A stretch of DNA of 64,000 bases from Collybiopsis luxurians FD-317 M1 (lineage: Eukaryota > Basidiomycota > Agaricomycetes > Agaricales > Omphalotaceae), in contig KN834769.1 of assembly GCA_000827265.1 (NCBI GenBank), positions 233,996 through 297,995 on the forward strand, read 5' to 3'. The notes beneath the pieces were generated by a model. The model worked only from the letters and a program-made list of their open reading frames with translations, ran no database searches and was not told where the DNA came from. Below, piece after piece: positions 34,663-46,045 of the stretch (within the stretch, counting starts at the first letter, position 1; each line of letters starts with the position of its first letter). Made by a program: the position numbers and the translations under genes.

Positions 34663-37600
34663 ATGCCTCGACCTGGCCAGCCACCACCCTCAACGCTCAG
34701 AAACCGCAACCGAATCACTAACAAGTCCCGCCTCAAAGTCATTCATGGCAATGTCGAGTTTGACCAAATCATTCCGGACGAAGACGAAGAAAAGAATCGT
34801 TTGCTTCAAAGTGTAGCTGGTGTCGACCAGGAGGATGCCAGGGTATGTCGTCGTCGTCCACGCCTTTCAGTTTTTTGCCAGCGAGGCGTCGCTGTGGCTA
34901 TGCAATCCGCGGTTTGCTGACAAATATTTCCTTTCTAGGAGCATCACCTTCAAGCCGTTCTCTCTGAAGCTGCGCTGCAGGCGGCAGCTGGAAGAAAGAG
35001 TAACGAGAAGCCAGCGGCTTTTATTCCCATTCCTGAGCATTCTGGAATTGCTGAGAATTACTCGACTCTCTATCCTGCCGACCGATGGAAAGACCCGGTG
35101 TCGTATGTCCAGTCTTCAGCTGTTATCGATGAGTATGTTTCAGCTGCTCTGGCCGATGGATGCACGTATTACATGGACGAACGTGATAAAGATTGGCTGG
35201 ATCGTAATAATGAGGAAGCTCGAGGTGAAGGTACCAGTGCCCAGGGCGCCGTTTCCCCATCGACCGGTCGAACGTCTACGAGAAGTGCGAAGGCTAAGGG
35301 CAAGGAGCCAGAGGAAGCTCAGCCGATAATCATGAGCGAGGATGAGTTTGAGCTGGTGATGGGACTGTTTGAAAAGATTACTCAGGAGAAGACTGAATTT
35401 TTGCATCATGTACGTCGTCCGTCTCCTTTCCCTGTTTGGACTAGGTCTGACTGTTCTATATAGAGCCTTGAATCTGGTCAGATGCACTTTCCAGAGTTTT
35501 CGGAATATCAAGAAGTTCTATCTACCCCGCTTCCTCCTTCCACGTTCGCTGCATTCTCTCCGCCAAGTTGGCTGCCCGAGTCTTCGAGATTAGTTCGAAT
35601 GGCTCGAATTGTCTATCCTTACTGGAAAGAACGATGTCTAGAACGGGCCGGACGAAGAATCATACCCGCTCTCAATGTAAGTATTCTGTTCACGAGAGCA
35701 TCCGATGGTACTGACCTTTCTTGCTAGTTTGACGAATCTGATACCCTTAACGAATCCTACGTTTGTTTTCGACGACGAGAAACCAAGGCGGTCCGAAAAA
35801 CGCGAGCATCGCAGGTTACTTCATCTGATAAACTGACCCGGCTGCAGAGTGAGTTTGAATTTCCGCTCCAGCTTGCAAAGCAGCTGCTCGAGCGGGAACA
35901 GCTCAAGCGAGATTCTGCTAGGCAGTCGCAGGTCGTTTGGGATTTCCGTATGAAAATGGTCGAGTTGAAGGTTAAGAATCCTGCGCTTGGTGATAAGGGT
36001 GACGATGAGCTGTTGGTGGACAAGGAACGACCGTCGAAAAAGGCTGAATCTTCGTATGTCGCTTTTCATTCGTCTCCTCGTTGCGTTTTCTTACGTTCTT
36101 CTAGTCGTGTCCGTCTGACTTCCAAGCCGGAGACTCCCGCTCAATCATCTGCTCCTACGCACAACATTATTCGACCCAAAGAACGACATGCGTTATATCA
36201 GGCGAACATTGACAAAATGCTTCAGCTTCGGAAGGACCAAGATCAGCAATGGGAGGACAATGTCGATGTACGTTGATTTACTGGAATGTTTACTTTGCTT
36301 CGCTGACAGACAGGTAGACCGGATATGTGTCTACATATACGCCATACGCATCAAGGCTGTTCAAATACATCAATTCCCCTCAATCATCAAAAACATCGTC
36401 AGACGAGAGCGAATCTGTTGCAGACCCAGTTCCGAGGCGTCCTGTTCGTTTACGATATGGACGTGGTGGGCGAACATTTGTCGATCGTAGACCTCCACCT
36501 TCGCGTATCGTTAAGCGACGTCGACTGGCCATCTTCTCCGACGACGATGGTGAAGACGACAATGCAATGGAAGTCGACACTCCACCTTCAGCAGACGACG
36601 AAGCTAGTCAAAAGCTTGCCGAGCGATGGCGATTCGATGCGGATGATGGGCCACCTTATGGACCAGCTGGATCTGAAGACCAGGATCGGGTATTGGTAGA
36701 TGATTTTGATTCCAAGTATGTTTCATTCAACCTTCTCTTGAATCGGCTGTGAACTGGATACAATTTTCTCCCTGCATAGATACCTGAACTTCTTACTCGA
36801 AGCACCGGATTATGTGCACTTGATGAACGACCCGACGATAGTTCGAAGCTTACCCGATGGGAAGAAGGAAAATCACATACCGTTCAGGGTGGGCATTACT
36901 CAGCAGATGAACATTTCTGTACCGCTGAGACCTGCTCAGGGTGGAGTGCCAGTGGCGCAGCAGGTTCATGCTGGGGCTGCGAATGTTCACCCAAGTGTAC
37001 CCATCTCCCAACAGCTTAAATTACCCCCCGTGTCCGCAAATCGCGCTCCTGCTAACGGAGTACCCGTGACCCAGGGTGTCGTCAATAATCCTACGCAACC
37101 TTCTTCAGCAGCTCCCACCTCGCAGTCCCCCCCTGCTCCTGCGCGATCGCCGACCGTTATGCCTTCACCACAAGTCACCCACAATGGTCGACCTGCTATG
37201 ACTATGCCCAGCGTGGACATGTTGAAGCTAGCAACGAACCACAACGTTTCTGCTTTCCAGCCCAAACCCGAGTCTGTCGCTCAGGCAGATTCTGGTAATC
37301 TCTTCTCTTCCGACCCCTCCCAGCAAATTGCCAGGCCCAAATCGCAGCAACAAGTTCACGTCCAACAAAGTCCTCAGGTGCAAGGTCAAACCCCAGCTCA
37401 AGCCCAGGCTACTGCTGTAGCCACGCTTCATCCTGCATATGCTGCCCTCGCGAACGCCAATCCTGCCGCCTATAACATTCCTCATTATCTCTATCCCGCC
37501 ACATCCACGACTGGGCTGAGTAATCAGCAGATGCAGCAACTAAAGTCGGTGTTCACCGCGGCCAATCTGAGTGCGGCGCAGAATTACAACACTGCGCTGT

Positions 37601-38220
37601 TTGCCCAGATGCAGATGCCCAAAGCGACAAATGGACTCGTTAATGGTGTTCCGCCCGTCAATGGGAGTCCGAATCTGCAGAGTTTCAATTCGGCCGCTGC
37701 GAATATGAACATGACGCTTAAACCGCCTCCTGTAAGGCAGATGCAGAGAGCAACGAGCGGTGTGAATGGGGCGCCGACTTCTTCAGCAAGTCCTCCGAGA
37801 CCGTCGTCGACCGTTAACGGCGTCCAACACGGTCCAAATGGGTCGCCGAGTCCTCATATGAACCATGCTACGGTCGTCGCGGGCGAGCAACAACACGTTC
37901 CTGCGCGCACACCTTCACAGAATGGGTCGAGAATGGGGATGAGGCCATCGGTGTCACCGCATATCCAGCATCAGATGCAGCACCCGCAACAAATGCTTGG
38001 CGTTAATGGGCAGATGCAACAGCAGATGTTGCAATTGCATACTCATAATCAGACATCTCCTCAGCCCATGTACACCCCCCAGCCTTATACACTATCTCCG
38101 TCGCCATCCAAGATGCAGTCTCCGTCGTTATCTGGGTCGCCTGTGATGCATCAGCAGCAGCAGCAGCAAGTCCAACAGCAGCAGCAGGTTGTCAGCGGAA
38201 ACTCGCAAGGAGTTTACTGA
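34663..38220 (+). CDS. EPL1: enhancer of polycomb-like protein, NuA4 histone acetyltransferase subunit
   Basis: Seven exons (34663-34842, 34939-35409, 35464-35676, 35728-36053, 36105-36267, 36318-36715, 36780-38220) join in frame to 1063 aa. EPL1 bridges the catalytic Esa1/Yng2 module (piccolo NuA4) to nucleosomes in the nucleus. The N-terminal EPcA region is clear: RNRNRITNKSRLKVIHGN (residues 12-29), EDARE-HHLQ, then YPADRWKDPVSYVQSSAVID, CTYYMDERDKDWLDRNN, MSEDEFELVMGLFEKIT and YPYWKERCLERAGRRIIPAL. A conserved YVCFRRRETKAVRKTR follows in exon 4. The C-terminal third (exon 7) is low complexity, rich in Pro, Gln, Asn and Ser, ending in a Gln tract. Splice sites are canonical and phases agree. 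Confidence 0.96.
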
Positions 38221-38937
38221 GCTGATGACCTTTGCAACTTGGCTCCCCGTCTGAGCCTTGGTTATTTTTAGGTAAAAACAAAATGAATTGAATGTAGGTA
38301 TAGACTATAATTGTTTTAAACTCATGGATCTTTGTTTTCCCTTTTTTTCACTGACTTTGGTTAAGTACATATCATTATGCATTTTTAGTATGAATCTGTT
38401 ATATCTTCACACTCGATTTTTTTTTCTTCTTTTTTGCTTCGTTGTATGCTTTATGTATGTACTTTACTGAAGGAACTCGAAATTGAAATGACCCCCTACT
38501 CGTTTTACGGGCCTTTTGAGTTAATGGTCTCTTGCATTCGACACATGGCAAGTATGGCGACGCCAATTACCTATACTTCAAGCGCATACGCTGAGAGGTT
38601 TAAAAATTGCGATTGCTATTACTTAAATAACACCCTGCTCGTTTTACGGGCCTTTTGAGTGACAGTCTCTTGCATTGTCCCGGGACACATTACATCGCAC
38701 ACGCTCGGAGGTTTAAAAAGTATTTTTATCCAAAACCAATTCCGATTGCTATTACTCAAAATACAAGCTTGTTTTTTTACACAAATCACAGAGAAAAGGG
38801 AAACCGAGTCTCCAAGCTGAAGATAAGGACGACATCCCGGTCGTCGATAATGATAGGGCCAAGATGAAGTGATAAGGGGAAGAGAGAGGTCATTCATAAT
38901 CAGGTCATACGGTCATAACACAACCCCCAGCAAACAC
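38221..38937. other. intergenic between EPL1 and convergent secreted-protein gene
   Basis: EPL1 3'-UTR, T-rich; includes the tandem repeat described at 38508-38765. No gene seen. Confidence 0.55.
38508..38765. repeat. two-copy tandem repeat of about 125-130 bases
   Basis: Unit 1 starts near 38508 and unit 2 near 38634. Both contain CTCGTTTTACGGGCCTTTTG, then GTCTCTTGCATT, CATACGCT/CACACGCT, GAGGTTTAAAAA and CGATTGCTATTACT in the same order, with small indels between. Confidence 0.85.
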
Positions 38938-40642
38938 TCAGTTCGATCCAGTCAACCCACCGGTCGCACCAGTAGCCGCAATCCTGGTCTGTGCATCCGC
39001 CGTCGTCGTGCAAGTGATCGAGGTACCGGCGCTGTTCACCAAAGGCAACGCAGCACACGTCAACCCAGAGCCGCACTGAGTAACCTCGAACGAGCCATTG
39101 ACGCATTGCGCAAAGCCGCCGTTGACGCAGGCGTTTTGGCCAGCGGTGCAGCTCGAGGAGGCGGTGAGGGTGGCGAATTGGGCATTGAGTTTTTGAGCTT
39201 CTTGGCCGTTGGAGAGGGTGAAGGATTTGGCGGAGGAACTGGAGGTGGAGGCGGCGGCGTTGTTGGTAGCGGGTGCAGCAGCAGAGGCGGATGCACCGGA
39301 TGCGGCGTTGGCAGGAGTCGAAGCTGAAGCAGAGCCGGAAGCGGCGGACGCGCCAGAGCCAGTCAAGCCTCCAGTAGCACCGGTAGCGGCAATGCGAGCC
39401 TCGGCATCAGCGGTGGTAGTGCAAGTGATGGAGGTTCCGGGAGAGTTGACCAAAGGAAGAGCCGCACAGGTGGTTCCTCCAGCACATGCGGTGGTAACGA
39501 AAGCACCACTCACACATTGAGCAAAGGCGCCGTTCACACAAGCGTTCTGACCCGCCTGGCAACTAGAGCTAGCAGACAAGGTAGCGAACTGGGCGTTGAG
39601 TTTCTGCGCCTCTTGGCCGTTGGAAAGAGCAAAGCCAGAGGAAGAGGAAGAGCTCGAAGAGGTGCTAGCGCTAGTAGCGGCTGCTGATGATGCAGCATCT
39701 GTAGCAGATGCAGCTGCAGATCCGGATCCAGCCACAGCAGCGCCAGAGCCACTGTTGTTTGAGGTGGCTGAGGAACTCGAGCCAGCTGCAGAGGAAGAAC
39801 CGCTTCCAGAAGCGTTGTTGCTGGAAGATGCCGAAGACGAACCTGAGCTGGGAGTACCCGGGTTCTTCGTGATGGCGTTCAGCTAGACAGACAGGATGAT
39901 CAGTCAAACCCCCTTCACAATGTAAAAATAAACATGTGCTCGACATACCTGCTGGCCGTCTGGGACAGGTCCGCTTGGGCTAGCCGGGCAAGATCCAGCA
40001 GGGTTGAGGGGCGCGTTCTGTCCGAAAGGAATGGTACCAGCGCCACCGACTTTGACTCCACCGACAAAAGTATTCTGGTTTGAACCCTGGAACTGACACT
40101 GGAAAAATCCGTTCAATTCACTGTTCTGAGGGGCTTGTTCGCAATAGGGCACTGCCTGTGAGGTGGGCTACAATAGAAAAAAAACGGAAAATGATCAGAG
40201 AAAGCGCCCATCGATAATCTTTTGACACACAGGTGTCGAAAGAAGAAAATGCCACATACAGAGTTCCTCGGCTGCTGTACAAAGAGTTGAGCCAATGAGA
40301 TCATATCGGCATTGTTGTTGAGCGTCTTGGCAAGATTGACCATGGCATCGCCAGAGTTTTGCTGGTCACAGGGTCCTGCGGCTGCAAGCAAAGTGGCAGC
40401 GGCGGTGACAGCGATTGGGTTGCACTGAGAACCTCCTCCTGCAGCAGTCTAACGAAGGATCCCGGATCAGGTTAGATGGGAGATTAAATAGCAAGGGACG
40501 GGCGACCACTTACGCAGGCGGTCTCCCAAGGCGTAACGGAGTCGATTGTCGTCTGAGCAATTCGTTTAGTCAACGTAAGCGGCGCGGCGCGAACGGTGGC
40601 AGTAGCGAGGGCAAAGAGAAGCGCGTTAGTGAATTGGACCAT
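38938..40642 (-). CDS. secreted protein with two Cys-rich CBM-like repeats
   Basis: Four exons (40514-40642, 40260-40448, 39949-40167, 38938-39882) join to 493 aa. A signal peptide (MVQFTNALLFALATATVRAA) is followed by a dibasic LTKR site and a globular domain with conserved cysteines (TPWETAC, SQCNPIAV, GPCDQQNSGDAMVNLAKTLN, PYCEQAPQNSELNGFFQCQF, GTIPFGQNAPLNPAGSC). Then comes a long Ser/Ala/Gly linker carrying two ~70-residue repeats, each with NGQEAQKLNAQFATL, GQNACVNG-FAQC, C-GG-TCAALPLVN, ITCTTTADA and RIAATGATGGLTGS. The six-cysteine repeat resembles chitin-binding modules of the CBM19 type, but that is an inference. Likely extracellular or wall-bound. Confidence 0.85.
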
Positions 40643-42076
40643 GATTCAAGTTCAACTTGTGAAAAAAAAAAGAAGTTTGTTTTTTTTCGTAGAGAGTGAG
40701 AGATTTGGCGTCGAGCTGGAGATGGAGGAATGAAAGTGTGTATACGAGCCTAGCTCGATAAAACAAGCAGAGAGAAAAAAGCAACGGGAAAGGGAATGGG
40801 TGATGAGGGGAAGAATTGAAAGAAGCTGTCGGCAGAGCAGGGCTTTTATAGCGCCTTATTCGTACCCCGATGGTTGACTTGCCATATGTAGACAATGGGA
40901 GTTTTGGCTCGGGTGGAGCAGGTGGCCACAGTTTTACGAAATCTTTTTATTGTTGCAATTTCCCAAAGCCCTTTCAGGGCATAATGGGCATAATTGTATT
41001 AGTGTACTCTCCAAATTACCTTGTTCGAGGCCAGGAAACGAACTAAAGAACTGTGAAATTTGAACAACCCATATCACCATTTGGGACGAATACATGCGGT
41101 CTAGATGGAAGAAATCAAAACCTCATGACTTTTACTGGAGAATTTTCGTTTTGAATGCAGTGTCATGGCGATGAATTCAAGATGGAGTCTAGCAACAGAT
41201 GAGAAGTTGATTGCCTATGTGGGCTGGGTTGGTGTATGTGGGACGGAAGGAACAACTTTCAATCGCTCCGACGCTAGCGCTGTACGCATACAAAAGACTC
41301 TGTTTGCGTATTTCCGCTCATCTCATGTCAGATGCACAGTATTCCACAGCATACAGCAAAGGACCTATTATACGTACGTACGCACATCCTCGGGGCATCT
41401 GTGGATCTCTCAACCAACAGCGAATCTGTTCGCAACTCCATGTCCAGGTACACACTGCGTAATACAGGGCCCAACAGATGGATGACGATGGCTAGCTACT
41501 TTTAAGACAGTTACCGTCTGCGCCATGCTTGGGCTAGACGGGGTCACTGCTGTTCAAACAGGAGACGAATATCACGTATCATGATTAACACTGCGTACGG
41601 AGCAAAGAGCATTGCTCCCATCGATATTCATCACATGGGTCTTTGTACATAAACTGAACAAATTCAGAATCAAAAGGAGACGAGGACATATACATGTGAA
41701 CGGAAATCCTTGTGTAGCCGTAATCACCGCCCTAAGGCTACCGGGTTGGTACGCGTCGTCTGCGGTAGTCTCGCAGTAGCTACATACCAATAGCGCACAA
41801 CGGGAGGAACTACGAAAAGTAATGAGCAGCCGGTAGATGGTTGTAGCTGTTGTAACCAACTCCTCTACGTCAAGCGAACAAGCGAACGTTCATCGAATTC
41901 CATACAAAATCAGACACCTCAAATGATGACGGGTCTATTTGGCTCTGTTGATGAATGGCTTGGTTCATCGATGTATGCAGTACTCAGACTGTGCTCCTCG
42001 AAAACTCCTCGTTCATGATAGGAACTGCCCAAGTAGACCAACTAAATAGATCCCAACCATCCTCTATTCAAAAGAA
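40643..42076. other. intergenic
   Basis: Promoter region of the secreted-protein gene at the left (its leader is T-rich on the sense strand). The rest has no supported gene; open frames at 41165-41485 and 41955-42353 show no domain, and the latter overlaps DUS1 antisense. Confidence 0.45.
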
Positions 42077-43871
42077 TCAAGCAACAACCAAAGTAGGTAA
42101 GGACGAAACCACCGGCGCAGACACCAAAGGCTCTGCCTCCAGCTTGGCCTTCTTCCCTTCATTCTCCTTGACCTCGTTACCACGTCGCACCCGCTCCGTT
42201 CTCTCCCATTCCGCAGAATCAGAGGCCGAGGCGCGTTTGGCCGGGACTACAAAGGCGAGTGAGATATATCACATGTTAATCAGGACTCGGGCTGGAAAGT
42301 GGACACAAAAAGACGTACCAACAACCGCAGCAGGCTTCACAGGACGCCAATAAGGTTGTGCTAACCAATGAGGTAAAACCCTCAGACCGGTAGCCTCATC
42401 AATCGTTACCAACTCGTCCAAACTCTTTCCTTCAACTTCCTTCGCATCTCGCTAGAGAATAGAGCTCTAATCAGCTTCCTTTCGTCCTCGGGAAGAGAGC
42501 GGGGAAACAAGCTCACATCCATCCTCTCCTTCATTTCCAAACAAACATCTTCGTATGGCTTCAACGCCTCGGCGTAACTCACTCCCTTGGCCATCACAGC
42601 CCTTCCTAGCCGTTCTCGGAGGTCTTTCTCCCGGCTCAATGCGGGGCGCATGATTTTGAATAAATGGCCCTTGACAGCGCTGTAAGGAGTGCGTGTTTTG
42701 AGGGATTTAACGATAGAGAGGTATTCTAAAGCGAGGTCGGCGTGGCGGGGATGTTGGGAGAGCGTAAGAGATGGTTGTGAGTCCAACGTAGAGGAGGAGG
42801 ATGAGGCTTCTGCGAGTCCAGAAAATAATGCAGCGTTGTACAACTGCCCCTCGGCGCTCATAACTCCATCACATCCCGTCTCCCTTAAACAAACTTCTAA
42901 ATCAGATTGGAACAGGATGTTCCCATTGGCGAAGACAGGGACGGAAACAGCCTCTTTGACGGCACGTATCTTTGCCCAGTCTGCTAAGCCCTGTTGAATT
43001 CAAGTTGATGGGTGACAGAGTCTGGAAGTGTGATAATGACACATACCGTATTTTGACCTCGCTGTTCTCTTATCCGACCGTGACATGTCAAGATCTGAGC
43101 GCCCGCCCGTTCGAGCATCTTGGCATACTCTACGGTCTTCTCGACGGTTGGAAATACTCGGAATTTAGCTGTGACCGGGATGGAGAGATTGACATGCAGA
43201 GTGTTAACTGCATAAACATCATGAGCTTTTGAATTAGAAGACTAGAATAGCACGGAGAAACGCACTCAATTTATAAATTAAATCCCAATCATCCTGCAAG
43301 AACGCGCCGTACTTGCCCTTTTTTGCGATTTCCTGGGGACAGCCTAGATTGATATCGACAGCATCGCAGTGTCCTTCTAGTTCTTTGGCGGATTTTAAGA
43401 GTTTTTCGGGATCGTTGCCGCAGAATTGAATCATGAGAGGACGGTCGGTGGCAGGATCACCTTCTTCTCCGGATTCAAGGTCGAACAGCGCAGCACGCAC
43501 AACTTTACTGGGGGAGTCCGCCCATACCTGGGAAGAAAATTGGAATCAAAGGTTTAGTATCTTGTGCTCGAGAGCGTACTTTGGCATTTATCATGGGTGT
43601 ATAAATGAGCTAAGACAGTACGGTAAACATTCTGCGCCCGAACAAAGGATTTGAGCGATACTGACCTGAGCACCGTATCTCCTGGACAATCTTCTCCAAG
43701 CCTATGTCTCTCATTAAGTATCAGACGCTAGAATACAGAGTTTTAGACAGAACCGGCGAAGCTCACCAGCTCACTCTGATCTACCATCGGCGCAACGATG
43801 AATTTAGGACTTCCAAGAACTTGACGGTAAAAGTCGTATCCGGACGGCTTCATCGCTGGCGCTGAAGCCAT
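42077..43871 (-). CDS. DUS1: tRNA-dihydrouridine(16/17) synthase
   Basis: FMN-dependent reduction of uridine to dihydrouridine in the tRNA D-loop. From ATG 43871: [35 protein letters not shown], then small exons with [10 protein letters not shown] and [60 protein letters not shown] (catalytic Cys), [44 protein letters not shown] and [13 protein letters not shown]. An intron with GTGAGC donor near 42510 and CTCTAG acceptor near 42450 restores the frame into [15 protein letters not shown] and [15 protein letters not shown]. The last exon ends at TGA 42077-42079 with a charged tail. An in-frame ATG at 43928 would add a hydrophobic 19-residue N terminus and is an alternative start. Confidence 0.94.
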
Positions 43872-44213
43872 TTTTGTGAGAAAAAATGGTCTGAAAGACC
43901 GAAGAAATGAGAAGGGAATGGTGGTCACAAAAATGGATATTTGTCAGAGGTCACGTTTTTCCGACATAGTAGGAAACGCTTTGACCGTTACCGCATTGGG
44001 CCACTGTTGCAATGTTATCGATTGATTCGATAGGGTTAGATTTGCGTCGGAATGACATAGTTTTTCTGTCTTTTCTTATACATGGCGCTTCCAATGTGCC
44101 CACTCTGGTCTTTCTTCTCCTCCCACCATCAACACCCAACAGATATCACGCATACAGGGCAGATTGTTGCCCTCCGCGCAGAGTTTACTGCTTAGAGATG
44201 CGCTTTTAAATCA
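43872..44213. other. divergent promoter region
   Basis: About 340 bases between the DUS1 start and the proposed start at 44214. No clear TATA box or named operator. The ORFs across it are not convincing. Confidence 0.4.
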
Positions 44214-45690
44214 ATGGCCTCGTATCTTGATAAACTCTCAAGTGCCCCCTCCTTGCCAGAGTCATATCGACCAACCTTTACAATCCAGGTAAGGAGACAT
44301 AGCCCCGCCCAGGCACACGGAATTCATTCCTCTATCTTCCCAACTTCCTTTCTGACTTCATCGTCGACTGGAACCTGGAATCGATTTCCATCTAAGGTAT
44401 GTCATCTCTTATCGATGCGCTCTCAATAGGTTCTATAAATTTATTCATAGCAACATTGGGAAACTTCGGATGGTTGACACCATCCATTCCTCTTATCGAT
44501 GCGCTTTAAGCCTAGCCATCGCCTATATCTTCCAGCAGGAATGTGATTCAGCGGATGTCATTTATACTTTTGTTTCACCGTCTCTGGTTCATTCGTACCT
44601 TACATCCCCCTCTCATCTCTTCTTCTCCCAGCCAAGTTCCGAGTCCCATATTCCACTGTTCGCTACTCTTGGTTGGTCTGGTGGGGCTAGCGTCATAGGC
44701 CCGGGAAAAAATAGGTAGGTTATTGCGGGTTAATATGGAGTCGTTAGCTGATTCTGGGTACAATTGCCTATAGATCGTTCACATTCCAGTGGATATCCCC
44801 ATTAATGACGTTGTGTCCTGGGCTTATGATGCCGGATTTTCGACATTGTAAGTTTGTCTTTTGGCTTGAGGAAGGATCCAGCTGATTAGTGCGAACAGGG
44901 AGATGGAGTTGACCCTCAAAGTCACATTCCCCTGGGTGAATTTAGAATCCGAGAGCCTCCGGGCACCGACATTGCCCGATCGACGTTTACTGTTCTGTTC
45001 CCATCGCCGCAGCCCTCGATCCTTCGTAATATAATATCAACATTAATGAAGGGTGACAAGTCATTATCTTACGTCCATCCAAAGACCGGTAACTATCCTT
45101 CTACTCTTCCGATGGAATATCACAGCTCACTATTCGCTCTAGCTTCGACATCCCCAGAGATAGCGCAAGGCTTCTATGAGGGTAGTGCTGTCCCTTACGC
45201 ATGTGTTTTCATTATCGCTGCCATATCCATCTCTTCATTCACGTAACCCTTCCTCGAATTTCTCCGCGTTTCTGCTTTTGTCCTTCAGGAGTCCCGTCTC
45301 CATCTACGTGGTCTTTTTCAACAGCTTCACAGTTGCATGTGGGGTACATCGTTTCACAGTGCCCAGGTCCATCGATAAGAAAGTTCCACCTTTTCTCCGC
45401 TGCGGTACACCCGTGACACCAATGTCAATGACGTCGTGGGAGCCGGAAGACAGGTCCTCGACAGTGGCGTTAATGTTCAGTCGTTGTAGCATCTCGTCTA
45501 ATCCCAGCCCCCGATATCAGGACAAACCAGAATGCGAGGGTATTTTGGAGACGGGAACTTTATCTTTGAGGGTTCAAGGTATTAACAGGTATGAACTGTC
45601 CATTCCCGACGTTATCGTAGTTTGCTGACTGGAATGTACACAGCGTGTGATTCAAGGGTCTAATCTACTCGGCATAGCGAACTAGTCGGT
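44214..45690 (+). CDS. hypothetical multi-exon gene, family not recognised
   Basis: ATG at 44214 opens MASYLDKLSSAPSLPESYRP. Several well-formed plus-strand splice sites follow: donors GTAAGG at 44289, GTATGT near 44398, GTAGGT near 44715, GTAAGT near 44849, and acceptors CCTATAG near 44775 and GAACAG near 44899. Candidate exon readings include ADVIYTFVSPSLVHSYLTSP (44470-44718 frame), VHIPVDIPINDVVSWAYDAG (44775-44848) and a downstream frame at 45176-45628. The full chain could not be assembled without ambiguity and I do not recognise a domain. Conserved neighbours and GC suggest a real gene; strand is inferred from the splice sites. Confidence 0.4.
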
Positions 45691-45936
45691 AGAATCGACT
45701 TGACCATCCAGGACATCACATCTCAATCACTCACCGCGTCCGCCCGTTTTGGAACTCCACGCCAATTTCTTCGCGCTCGTTCCTTTTTTGGAATCCGACG
45801 AATCAGGGGCTCTCGTCCCGGTGGTGTGCGGCACTACTTAATCGGGCAATTCCAATGTGGAGCTCTAAGGCAACCACACATATTTTTTTTCCGGTGTGAC
45901 ATCAGCGAGTCGCACAAAGGGTTTTTGGAAAATCCG

Positions 45937-45944
45937 TATATAAA
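45937..45944 (+). promoter_or_regulatory. TATA box of mannitol-1-phosphate dehydrogenase
   Basis: TATATAAA in CCGTATATAAAGGAGC, about 105 bases before the ATG at 46046; the leader that follows is pyrimidine-rich, as is common before fungal starts. Confidence 0.6.
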
Positions 45945-46045
45945 GGAGCTTTAATCCACTGCTTTTTCCTCAGAATTTGTTTTCACCACTTCGCCTCGCG
46001 CCTAGGGCCACTCCTACACTTTACTCTCCTCTACCTCTACTGAAA

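Noticed and set aside
38869..39886. Plus-strand ORFs rich in Glu/Ala/Gly
   Set aside because: Antisense of the Ser/Ala/Gly linker of the secreted protein; composition explains the long open frames.
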